Positions 8,697 to 17,800 of a DNA stretch of 64,000 bases are shown piece after piece. The stretch is from Bradyrhizobium sp. CCBAU 53340 (lineage in GTDB: Bacteria; Pseudomonadota; Alphaproteobacteria; Rhizobiales; Xanthobacteraceae), in NCBI RefSeq assembly GCF_015291645.1, contig NZ_CP030055.1, positions 5,332,001 to 5,396,000 of the forward strand, read 5' to 3'. The position numbers and the translations under genes are program-made. Each line of letters starts with the position of its first letter. The stretch's first letter is position 1. The notes under the pieces are model-generated. The model was not told the DNA's origin and did not search any database. It saw only the letters and a program-made list of their open reading frames with translations.

Positions 8697-10979
8697 TTGT
8701 TGTTTCATCGAGCAAAAAAGTCTTTCGCCCAGGATGCACGGCCGACCAAGAGCGGCGAAGAGCATACGCCATCGGGAGGGGACGAGAAGGTCGAAGCGAA
8801 AGAACGCGATCCGTTGGTGGACTCGCTCATCTTTCTGGCTGGACATCACGGCAGAGCTGTAACCCGCGAAGGATTGCTCGGCGGCTTGCCTATCGTGGAC
8901 GGACGCCTAACCGTGTCTCTTTATGACCGGGCGGCGCGGCGCGCGGGCCTCGAGACAGAGGCTACAAAACGCAGATTGACGGACATCCCGGCCCTCGTTC
9001 TTCCCGCCGTCCTGATCATGAAGAACGGAACGACGCTGATCCTGCTGGGCGTCGACGAGGACAAGCACCTCGCCAGAGTGATCGATCCAAGCGAACGACC
9101 GCATGTTCCGCGGATGTCGGCTTTGAATGCCATTGCTGCTGAGTATACGGGCTACGCGTTTCTCGCCCGCGCAGCCGCCGAGTCGGATGCGCGAGCTGTT
9201 GCGGCTGGTAGCCTGCCCCGGCAGCACTGGTTCTGGTCCGTCGTAAAGGCGCATTGGCGCAACTACGGACACATCGCGCTGGCAGCGCTGCTCATCAACA
9301 TTCTGGCCCTGGCGATGCCGCTCTTCACGATGAGCGTCTATGACCGGGTCATCCCGAACGGGGCCATCCCCTCGTTGATTGCCCTTTCCATCGGCATGGG
9401 CCTGGCCATCGTGTTTGATCTGATCCTGCGGATGGTCAGGAGCAAGATGATCGACGTGACCGGCAAGACCATCGACGTCGTCCTCGCAGCCAACATTTTC
9501 GAGCATGTTATGGCCGTGAAGATGTCGCAGCGGCCGACCTCGGTCGGCATCATTGCCAACCAGCTCCGCGACTTCGATTCCGTTCGCGAGTTCTTCACCT
9601 CCGGGAGCGTGGTCTCGGCAACCGATTTGCTGTTCGCCGTCCTGTTTGTTGCCGTTCTTTTCGTTGTCGCCGGACCTCTGGCTTGGGTCCCGCTGCTGAT
9701 GCTGCCGGTGATGATCGCAATCGGCATCGTGCTGCAACGCCCCCTCAATCGGGCGATGAAGCGCTTGCAGGCGGAATCGGCGGCCCGTCACGGGGTGCTC
9801 GTCGAATCGCTCGCCGGGCTCGAAACCGTGCGCGCGTCTGGCGGCGAGGCACGGATGCAGACGGCTTGGGAGCGTTCGGTTGCCGCGACGGCGCGATCCG
9901 GTGAGGCCGTGTACTTCTGGTCATCCCTGGCATTGACCGCTGCCAACTCGGCCCAGATGTTGACCAGCCTGCTCTTGATCGTCATCGGCGTCTTCCTGAT
10001 CCAGAACGGCACGCTGACGGTCGGTGCGCTGGTCGCCGCCAACATGCTGGCCGGCCGGGTCCTGTCGCCGATTGCGGGCATTGCATCCGTGATTACCCGT
10101 GGCACGCAGACTTTCTCGGCGCTCAAATCCATCGATCGGATCATGACCCTGGAACGGGAGCGTTCACCCGAACGGACCTATGTCGCCAGAAAGATCGAAC
10201 AAGGCACCATCAACTTCGACAACGTCTCGTTCACCTACCCCAATGCTCCCGGAAAGGCGCTGGACAAGGTCACGTTCAGGATTCAGAGCGGCGAGCGCGT
10301 TGGAATCATCGGTCGGGTGGGTTCAGGGAAGACCACCGTCGGGCGCCTGTTGCTTTCTTTTTACGAGGCGCAGGACGGCCGCATCCTGGTCGACGGCGTC
10401 GACTCGCGCCAATACGATCCCGCTGACCTGCGCGCCGGCATCGGCTTTGCGATGCAGGATACAGATCTGTTCTTTGGCAAGCTGCGCGACAACATCACCT
10501 TGGGCTATCCGGCCGCGACGGACGAAGAAGTGCTTTCGGCAGCGCGTCTGGCCGGCGTCGAAAGCTTCATCGCGGGTCATCCCATGGGCTACGACATGCC
10601 CATCGCCGAGGGCGGACGCAGCCTCTCGGGAGGGCAAAAGCAGGCCATCGGCCTGGCGCGCGTCTTGATCCGCAAACCCAGGATTCTTTTTCTGGACGAG
10701 CCGACCGCCCATTTCGACGTCCGCAGCGAGAGCGAATTCCTCGAGCGGCTCAAGAAGCTCGACGATGCTCAGATGACGATCATCATCTCCACTCACCGGC
10801 TCTCGCTCCTGAGCATGGTTGACCGGCTGCTGCTGTTCGACAACGGCCGGCTGGTCGCCGATGGACCGCGCGACCAGGTCTTGAGCCTGCTGCAAGGCAA
10901 GAGCCCGTCCGCCGAGACCGTCGCCCCTCCCAGGGTTGTTCAACCCGTTCCGGCCGCGCAGAAATCCAATGTCAGCTGA
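8697..10979 (+). CDS. type I secretion ABC permease/ATPase, LapB-like
   Basis: This inner-membrane exporter would power secretion of the giant adhesin. The 760-residue protein has an N-terminal C39-like domain (about residues 38-150, starting DPLVDSLIFLAGHHGR) that lacks the catalytic cysteine, as in LapB/HlyB-type exporters of leaderless substrates. Next come six transmembrane helices (about 190-460) and an ATPase domain with Walker A GRVGSGKTT (about 539-547), signature LSGGQKQ (about 642), Walker B ILFLDEPT (about 664) and the H-loop STHR. The frame opens with tandem TTG codons at 8697; no ATG lies near, so the start is uncertain by a few residues. It overlaps the adaptor gene by 11 bases. 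Confidence 0.93.
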   Translation: MLFHRAKKSFAQDARPTKSGEEHTPSGGDEKVEAKERDPLVDSLIFLAGHHGRAVTREGLLGGLPIVDGRLTVSLYDRAARRAGLETEATKRRLTDIPALVLPAVLIMKNGTTLILLGVDEDKHLARVIDPSERPHVPRMSALNAIAAEYTGYAFLARAAAESDARAVAAGSLPRQHWFWSVVKAHWRNYGHIALAALLINILALAMPLFTMSVYDRVIPNGAIPSLIALSIGMGLAIVFDLILRMVRSKMIDVTGKTIDVVLAANIFEHVMAVKMSQRPTSVGIIANQLRDFDSVREFFTSGSVVSATDLLFAVLFVAVLFVVAGPLAWVPLLMLPVMIAIGIVLQRPLNRAMKRLQAESAARHGVLVESLAGLETVRASGGEARMQTAWERSVAATARSGEAVYFWSSLALTAANSAQMLTSLLLIVIGVFLIQNGTLTVGALVAANMLAGRVLSPIAGIASVITRGTQTFSALKSIDRIMTLERERSPERTYVARKIEQGTINFDNVSFTYPNAPGKALDKVTFRIQSGERVGIIGRVGSGKTTVGRLLLSFYEAQDGRILVDGVDSRQYDPADLRAGIGFAMQDTDLFFGKLRDNITLGYPAATDEEVLSAARLAGVESFIAGHPMGYDMPIAEGGRSLSGGQKQAIGLARVLIRKPRILFLDEPTAHFDVRSESEFLERLKKLDDAQMTIIISTHRLSLLSMVDRLLLFDNGRLVADGPRDQVLSLLQGKSPSAETVAPPRVVQPVPAAQKSNVS

Positions 10980-12216
10980 TTTCACTTACGCCAACGATAT
11001 CCGCGCAGCCGTCAAACTGAAGACGCCGCGAACCTCGCGAATGTTGCTGTGGGCGTTCTGCGCGCTGTTCGCCACATTCCTGGTCTGGGCTCATTTTGCC
11101 GTGCTCGAAGAAGTCAAGCGCGGCAACGGCAAAGTCGTCCCCTCGCGGCAGATGCAGGTCGTCCAATCCCTGGAAGGCGGGATCGTCGGTGACATCCTCG
11201 TCCAGGAGGGAGCAGTGGTGCAGCAGGGGCAGTCCCTGATGCGCATCGACGATACCAAGTTTGCCTCGGAGTTTGGCGAGATACGCGAGAGGCGCGCCTC
11301 GATGGCGGCCCGTTTGGCGCGCCTCGAGGCCGAAGTGAACGGCCGTAGCGAGATTGTTTTTCCCGATCAGATCGAGGGCGTTGTCCCCGCTGCCGTGACG
11401 ACGGAAAGGAGCGTGTTCAAGACCCGCGCTCTGAAAGTGGCGCAGGACGTCGACGTGCTGAATCAACAGATCGCGAGGCTGACCCAAACATCAGCCCTGC
11501 TCGATCGCGAGCTCACCCTGACGCGCAAGCTCTATGAGCAGAAAGTCGTTCCCGAGATCGAAATGCTTCGGCTGGAGCGTCAATCGGCAGAAGCGAAAGG
11601 CCAGATTGCAGAGGCCAAGGCAAAGATCGCGACCACGATCTCGACCTTCCGGGCGCAGGCTGACGAAGATCTCGCCAAGGCGCGGGCCGACCTTGCCGTC
11701 CTGGACGAGAACATCAAGTCCGCCCAGGACAGGGTGCGCCGGACTGATCTGCGTTCGCCGGTTCGTGGCATCGTCAACAAGCTGAACGTCACCACGATCG
11801 GCGCCGTCGTTCAGCCTGGTGCAAACCTCATGGACATCGTCCCGCTCGATGACACCCTGCTGGTCGAAGGCAAGATAAGGCCGCAGGATATTGCCTTCAT
11901 CCGCCCGGGCCAGGATGCCGTCGTCAAGATCTCCGCCTACGATTCCTCTGTCTACGGCCATCTCGCTGGCAAGGTCGAGCGGATCAGCGCCGACACGATC
12001 CTCGACGACAAGGGCGAATCGGCGCAGCGACCGGAGACCTACTATCGCGTGATGGTTCGAACCGACAAGAACCACCTCGGCACCGAGGAAAGCCCGCTTC
12101 CGATCATTCCAGGCATGATCACGACGGTCGAGATCCTGACCGGCAAGAAGAGCGTCCTAGATTACATCATGAAGCCGGCGCGCACGCTGCGGGATGAGGC
12201 TCTGCGCGAGCACTAG
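10969..12216 (+). CDS. HlyD/LapC-family type I secretion membrane-fusion protein
   Basis: This periplasmic adaptor links the ABC exporter to the TolC-like channel. The product has 415 residues, with one N-terminal transmembrane segment (about 24-43), the first half of a lipoyl-like domain (VVQSLEGGIVGDILVQEG), a long coiled-coil hairpin (about 100-260) and a beta-barrel domain containing VRRTDLRSPVRGIVNKLNV. The C-terminal end (IMKPARTLRDEALREH) is typical of HlyD/PrtE-type adaptors. The ATG at 10969 inside the ABC gene is preferred to a TTG 33 bases upstream; the 11-base overlap suggests translational coupling. Confidence 0.93.
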   Translation: MSADFTYANDIRAAVKLKTPRTSRMLLWAFCALFATFLVWAHFAVLEEVKRGNGKVVPSRQMQVVQSLEGGIVGDILVQEGAVVQQGQSLMRIDDTKFASEFGEIRERRASMAARLARLEAEVNGRSEIVFPDQIEGVVPAAVTTERSVFKTRALKVAQDVDVLNQQIARLTQTSALLDRELTLTRKLYEQKVVPEIEMLRLERQSAEAKGQIAEAKAKIATTISTFRAQADEDLAKARADLAVLDENIKSAQDRVRRTDLRSPVRGIVNKLNVTTIGAVVQPGANLMDIVPLDDTLLVEGKIRPQDIAFIRPGQDAVVKISAYDSSVYGHLAGKVERISADTILDDKGESAQRPETYYRVMVRTDKNHLGTEESPLPIIPGMITTVEILTGKKSVLDYIMKPARTLRDEALREH

Positions 12217-12313
12217 ACCGAAGCCGCACTCCGCCTTGCTTAATGCGTCCTTAACGCGCGATGCCAAGCTTTAGCATTGCTGGAGCGGCGCGGTTCACCG
12301 CGTCGGCTCATTC

Positions 12314-12335
12314 CCGGACCAGCCTGTCCGGTTTT
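12314..12335 (+). terminator. probable terminator after the HlyD-like gene
   Basis: A 6-base-pair stem (CCGGAC with GTCCGG), a 6-base loop and a TTTT run lie about 100 bases after the adaptor stop. This suggests the protease gene downstream is transcribed separately. Confidence 0.5.
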
Positions 12336-12443
12336 AACCCGACTTAAGCGCGCCCACGCGCACGCTCGCTCCCGATAAACAGGTCGGGATGGCGATCAGG
12401 CGCGCAAAGACGCCGGTGACGTCCCGAAATATGGGGACCGTCA

Positions 12444-13466
12444 ATGAAGTCGCGTTTGGAACTGCGGCGGCAAGGCGTTGTGGCGCTCGCGGCGGCCATG
12501 CTGGTTTCGCTCACCGCTGCTACGACCTCGGTCGCGTTTGCGGCCGATACCGGGCCGGTTGAGCCGACTGAAATCGCGCCATCCGGCGCGGATACGATCC
12601 AGGCTCCTGCGACGTTCTTCACGATCAACGCGGTGCTGGCCAAGCTGGACCGTGCGCGTGGCCGCGGGCCGAATGCGCTGCGCCTAGCGGCACTGACGCC
12701 CCCCTCCTCCACGGCCACGGATGCCCTACCTGAGGCCCCTGTGGCGGGCGCGACGCTCGGCAATGAACCTTTCGGCCTGTTCACGTTCCGGGCACCCGAC
12801 AGCGTCATCTGGCGCAAATGGCGCACGGTTGAAGACGAGATCGTCAGGGACCAAGCCGTGCTCGAACGCTGCCGGTCTGACGCTGGAAGCTGCCCATCTT
12901 ACGCGGCACAGTTCCTCAGACTCATCGGTGCGGTCAAAGCCAAGTCCGGACGTGCCCGGCTCGAGGAGGTCAATCTCGGCGTCAACACCGCGATCCGCTA
13001 CGTCAGCGATCTCGTCCAGCATCGGGAGCTCGACCGCTGGAGCTCGCCGCTGGCGAGCTTTGCGACCGGCAAGGGCGATTGCGAGGATTACGCGATCGCC
13101 AAATACGCCGCCTTGCGCGAAGCGGGTGTCCCGGACGCCGACATGCGCCTGCTCCTCGTTCGCGACCGCACGGTCCGGCAAGACCACGCGGTGCTTGCGG
13201 CCCGGCTCGACGGCCGCTGGCTGATCCTGGACAACCGCTGGGCGGGCCTGCGCGACGACAACGGCGAATTGAACTTCACACCCCTGTTCGCGATCAATCA
13301 TGAGGGGGTGCATCTGTTCGCGAAGCCCTATGCGAAGGCGGAGCCGGTTGAGGGTGATGCGGAAGCAGCGCCGGCGGCGGCAGGCGACATCGGCTCGGAA
13401 TGGGATGGAACGGATCGGGCGAACGGAAGCGGATCTGCGCTGAACGCGCTTCCGCTGCTCCTGTAG
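12444..13466 (+). CDS. lapG: LapG-like transglutaminase-like cysteine protease (periplasmic)
   Basis: This belongs to the bacterial transglutaminase-like cysteine proteinase family (BTLCP, LapG), which cuts the N-terminus of surface-retained adhesins at a di-alanine. The 340-residue protein has a signal peptide (residues 1-34, ending SVAFAA). The catalytic triad is visible as Cys213 in GDCEDYA, His248 in RQDHAVLAA and Asp263 in ILDNRW. The acidic residues flanking the cysteine (Asp212, Glu214) match the calcium-binding positions described for LapG. The C-terminal 45 residues are Ala/Gly-rich and probably disordered. It sits beside the type I exporter and faces the giant adhesin gene, the context expected of LapG. 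No LapD is encoded nearby. Confidence 0.88.
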   Translation: MKSRLELRRQGVVALAAAMLVSLTAATTSVAFAADTGPVEPTEIAPSGADTIQAPATFFTINAVLAKLDRARGRGPNALRLAALTPPSSTATDALPEAPVAGATLGNEPFGLFTFRAPDSVIWRKWRTVEDEIVRDQAVLERCRSDAGSCPSYAAQFLRLIGAVKAKSGRARLEEVNLGVNTAIRYVSDLVQHRELDRWSSPLASFATGKGDCEDYAIAKYAALREAGVPDADMRLLLVRDRTVRQDHAVLAARLDGRWLILDNRWAGLRDDNGELNFTPLFAINHEGVHLFAKPYAKAEPVEGDAEAAPAAAGDIGSEWDGTDRANGSGSALNALPLLL

Positions 13467-13673
13467 GGCGGACGGGCTAGCTTCAGCCCGGGCCTGCGGC
13501 GGACGGGTGCGCTTGACTGAGCGCGCTCGCCCCCCTCGCCAACGGCCCCTCGGCAAGAATCTGAAAAACAACCCCATGCAAAGTGACAGTATCATCATAC
13601 CGTCACGCTGTTTGGCTCCTGAAATGCCAAGTCCCTGCTATTTTGTAAGTGACTTTCACGCCGCTAGAGCGTT

Positions 13674-14327
13674 TCACATTTTGACTGAACCATAGCCGGC
13701 GCTGGCGAAGTAGTTGGCGCATTCGCGAGGTTGGATGTCTTGGACGAGGTGGCCGATGTGTCGCCAAGTGTCCTCGATGGAGCGCTTCTGAGCTTGCCGC
13801 ATCCAGTGTTTGATCTTGGAGAAGGCTTGTTCGATCGGATTGAGGTCGGGTGAGTATGGCGGCAGGTACCAGAGTCTGGCGCCAGCAGCCTTGATCATCT
13901 GCCTGATGGCTTTCGACTTGTGGCTTCCGAGATTGTCGAGAATGACGATATCGCCTTCGCGCAGGGTTGGCAGGAGAAGGTGCTTCACATAAGCGCGGAA
14001 GCATTCGCCGTTGATCGGACCGTCGAAGACGCAGGGTGCCGTGAGTTGGTCATGGCGGAGTGCGCCGAGGAATGTGAGGGTACGCCAGTGGCCGTGCGGG
14101 GCGAAGCCGCGCAGGCGTGCGCCTTTGGGGCCCCAGCCCCGCAAAGGGGTCATGTTGGTCTTGATCCAGGTCTCATCGATGAAGACGAGCCGGCTCGGAT
14201 CGAGCCCGGCCTGCCAGGATCGCCAACGCAAGCGCCTACGGGAGGCGTCGGCGCGAGCTTGTTCGAGGGCGAACAGTGTTTTTTTTGAACCGCAGCCCTT
14301 CCCGGCGCAGGAATAGCCAGACCGCAT
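13674..14327 (-). CDS. IS630-family transposase, catalytic frame
   Basis: This is the DDE catalytic half. The acidic triad is visible in VFIDETWIKTNM, IVILDNLGSHKS and LNPIEQAFSKIKHW. Only sequence downstream of the A8 run (from about 14285) is homologous; the first 14 codons of the open frame are out of register with the family. Joining it to the N-terminal frame needs a +1 shift, or a transcript with seven instead of eight A residues. It may therefore be made by slippage, or the element may be inactive through a one-base insertion. Confidence 0.85.
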   Translation of the reverse strand: MRSGYSCAGKGCGSKKTLFALEQARADASRRRLRWRSWQAGLDPSRLVFIDETWIKTNMTPLRGWGPKGARLRGFAPHGHWRTLTFLGALRHDQLTAPCVFDGPINGECFRAYVKHLLLPTLREGDIVILDNLGSHKSKAIRQMIKAAGARLWYLPPYSPDLNPIEQAFSKIKHWMRQAQKRSIEDTWRHIGHLVQDIQPRECANYFASAGYGSVKM

Positions 14328-14622
14328 TGTGTGAGACCTTGACCCCGCGGGCTGCCAGTTCCGCCTTCAGACCATGCAGCGTCAGGTGCGGCCTCTCGGT
14401 GATCCGTTCGACGATGAAGGCGCGGTGCGGATCAAGCACAGGCTTGCGGTGACCACCCATCTTGCCAGGCGCTACCGAGCCGGTCGTTCTATAGCGCTGT
14501 GACCACTTCACAACTGACGAGACCGCAACACCAAACCGTTCCGCCACAGATCGGCAGCTCTCACCTTTGGCAACAGCGGATACCGCGCGCTTACGCAAAT
14601 CGTTGGAAATTGGTCGGACCAT
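14236..14622 (-). CDS. IS630-family transposase, N-terminal frame
   Basis: This is the DNA-binding half of the transposase. From the ATG at 14622 (MVRPISNDLRKRAVSAVAKG) it shows a helix-turn-helix of the homeodomain-like type (SCRSVAERFGVAVSSVVKW), a linker containing GGHRKPVLD and a second helical domain (LTLHGLKAELAARGVKVSHN). An upstream ATG at 14661 is in frame but would add a non-conserved leader. The frame runs into the catalytic half across a run of eight A residues at 14279-14286. Confidence 0.85.
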   Translation of the reverse strand: MVRPISNDLRKRAVSAVAKGESCRSVAERFGVAVSSVVKWSQRYRTTGSVAPGKMGGHRKPVLDPHRAFIVERITERPHLTLHGLKAELAARGVKVSHNAVWLFLRREGLRFKKNTVRPRTSSRRRLP

Positions 14623-14781
14623 CAGATGCTGGCCTCCAGCCCAGCCAGCATCTTGAATCATATTCGCCCCAGATCCGGAATCCCTTCCGATTCAATAAAT
14701 CCGTGAACCGCTCTAGCCACGGGCGAGCCCGCTTCCACCACCGGCGTCCAAACCGGGACGCGTCGACAGTCTCTGTCGCGC

Positions 14782-14815
14782 GAAAAAGCCGGCCGCCACG
14801 GCAACCGGCTTTTCC
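14782..14815 (-). terminator. rho-independent terminator of the giant adhesin gene
   Basis: Reading the minus strand, arms AAAAGCCGG and CCGGCTTTTT enclose a 12-base loop, with the T run on the 3' side. It begins 16 bases after the adhesin stop codon. The insertion sequence lies beyond it. Confidence 0.75.
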
Positions 14816-14831
14816 AGTTCGATACGTTCGT

Positions 14832-17800
14832 CTAGTGGACGACGTGAATATTCGTCGGGTTAATCGCAGCCACAAGATTCAAGATCGCCAAGGCGTGCTC
14901 GTTAGCCGTAGTGCCGTCGGACGAGTAGTAGAGCGTGTGGTTCGTCGTATCGAACAAGAATCGCTCAGAACTGTCGGTGAAAGTATTGCTCAAGCTATTC
15001 TGGACTTGAGTCGTATTGAACACCTCCCCGAACGTGACGCCCGTGAAGCTGCTCGCAGAAACCGCAATGGAGTCAGTTGTGGCGCTAAATCCGTTCACGG
15101 TGTCTCCCGTACCGACGCCAGTCCCACCACCATCGGTGACGTGATTAAATTCAATCGTGTTGTTCGTCCCGCTGAGATTGATCGTATCCGCGCCCGGGCC
15201 GCTCAGGACGACCTCGTTTCCGGACGCCGACAACGTGTAGGTGCCTGAAGTGTTGGTCGTCCCCTGCAGCGACACGCTCAAGTTGGACGAGGCTATTGCG
15301 GTGTCACCATCGCCATCCGTGATGGTGGGGGCGAAGGTCAGCGTGGTGTCGTTAATGACCGTTGTCTCTTTGAAGGTCACCGTCGTCAGGTTGAGCTTGG
15401 TGTCGTTACCGATCGACCCGTCGTGGCCTGCGTAGTTCACGACCTCCACCTGATCGAACGCGCCAAACGTCCCCGACGAACCAATGACGGTTTGGAAGTC
15501 GCCGCTGCCCGGAGTTCCGAAGGCTTGCGCCCAATGCGCGGCATCAATCTGGATCGTTTGGCCATCGTTGAGAACGACGTCCTCTATCGCAAAGGGTGTC
15601 GAACTACCGGCCTTGAAGAGCATGATCTCAAAGTGCTCGTTGGACGCGTTGTTGCCTTTGCCAATCCCGATATCCAGGAGGTTCTGGCTTTGGGCGAACT
15701 CAAAGTTGATTAGCTGGTCGGTTTGGAAGTTGCCGTTATCGAGGCCGAATCCCAAATTATCCGCGTGTACCGTGTGGTTCTGCGGATCCGGAGCCGTTGC
15801 ATCGGTGGTACTCCAGCCATCAATGATTGCGTCCTGGCCGGCCGGCACTGTTGTCGGAACGCTGCTGGCATTCTTTATCCAGGTCACATTCCCATCCAAA
15901 AGCTCCACATACGTACCTTCGCCGGAATTGCCCTTTGACGTGAAATTAGTCGTGACGATCGACGACAGTGCAGTCGTCGAGGTCAGATGGAAATCGTAAG
16001 TCCCATCTGCGGACATAGACAACGTGAAGAATTCGTTGTTGCCTAGCCCAGCTTGAGCATCGGCCTGCGTTCCATACGCAACCATTTCTGCAGTGTGAGT
16101 GCTGGAATTGTAATCCACGTACTCGTAGAACGTATAGGAACTCGTCGCCATCGCCACTTTGACGGAGAAGATTTCCTCGCCGGCTGCGTTGTGAGTGCCG
16201 GTATCGGTCACGGTGTAGGTCTCGCCGGTGGGCGCTGTGCCCATTGCGATATTGACCGCTGCAGTAAGGTTCGGGCCATCGGCGCCGAACGCGGGCTGCC
16301 AAGTGCCTTGGACATCGGTATTATCGATGCTGGGCAAGAGAGCGTTCTGGATTCCATTGATTAGCGGAACGTCGTCGACCACCGAGATCGTCAGCCCGCC
16401 GGTCGCGCCGACCGTGTCGCCGTCCGAATCCGTCGCCTGGATCACCGATCCGAAGGCGATCGCCAGATTGTCCGCCGCCGTCTCACCGAGGCCCGGTGCG
16501 TTGTCGACATGGCTCAGCAGCGTGAAGGTGTAGGCACCCGTGGTCTCGTTCAGCGTCAGCGTGAACACCGGCGTCGCACCCGCCGTCGCCGTCAGCGTCT
16601 CCACGCCGGCCGACGTCGTAACCGCGTAGCTCAGCGCCACGCCGCCCGAGGTCAGGTTCTCGGCCGTCAGGCTGGCAAGGCTCGCCGTAAACGAATACGT
16701 CAGCGGCGCATCCGCTCCCGACAGGAACAGCGTCGAGACATTGCCGCTCGCAATCGTCATCGACACGTTGCCGCCGTCGCCCGCCGCGATACCCAAGGGC
16801 AGGCCGTCCTCGTCGACCGTCCCGGTCAGCTGCACATTGGTTGCAACCGGAACGTCGTCGACCACCGAGATCGTCAGCCCGCCGGTCGCGCCGACCGTGT
16901 CGCCGTCCGAATCCGTCGCCTGGATCACCGATCCGAAGGCGATCGCCAGATTGTCCGCCGCCGTCTCACCGAGGCCCGGTGCGTTGTCGACATGGCTCAG
17001 CAGCGTGAAGGTGTAGGCACCCGTGGTCTCGTTCAGCGTCAGCGTGAACACCGGCGTCGCACCCGCCGTCGCCGTCAGCGTCTCCACGCCGGCCGACGTC
17101 GTAACCGCGTAGCTCAGCGCCACGCCGCCCGAGGTCAGGTTCTCGGCCGTCAGGCTGGCAAGGCTCGCCGTAAACGAATACGTCAGCGGCGCATCCGCTC
17201 CCGACAGGAACAGCGTCGAGACATTGCCGCTCGCAATCGTCATCGACACGTTGCCGCCGTCGCCCGCCGCGATACCCAAGGGCAGGCCGTCCTCGTCGAC
17301 CGTCCCGGTCAGCTGCACATTGGTTGCAACCGGAACGTCGTCGACCACCGAGATCGTCAGCCCGCCGGTCGCGCCGACCGTGTCGCCGTCCGAATCCGTC
17401 GCCTGGATCACCGATCCGAAGGCGATCGCCAGATTGTCCGCCGCCGTCTCACCGAGGCCCGGTGCGTTGTCGACATGGCTCAGCAGCGTGAAGGTGTAGG
17501 CACCCGTGGTCTCGTTCAGCGTCAGCGTGAACACCGGCGTCGCACCCGCCGTCGCCGTCAGCGTCTCCACGCCGGCCGACGTCGTAACCGCGTAGCTCAG
17601 CGCCACGCCGCCCGAGGTCAGGTTCTCGGCCGTCAGGCTGGCAAGGCTCGCCGTAAACGAATACGTCAGCGGCGCATCCGCTCCCGACAGGAACAGCGTC
17701 GAGACATTGCCGCTCGCAATCGTCATCGACACGTTGCCGCCGTCGCCCGCCGCGATACCCAAGGGCAGGCCGTCCTCGTCGACCGTCCCGGTCAGCTGCA

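Larger units (their letters stand above)
13667..14713 (-). mobile_element. IS630-family insertion sequence
   Basis: This is a 1047-base element. Its ends are imperfect inverted repeats (left GAGCGTTTCAC at 13667, right reading inward GAGCGGTTCAC ending at 14713), and it is flanked by TA on both sides (13665-13666 and 14714-14715), the target duplication typical of the IS630/Tc1 superfamily. It carries two overlapping frames of a DDE transposase. It lies between the lapG-like gene and the terminator of the giant adhesin, so it disrupts no gene. Confidence 0.9.
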
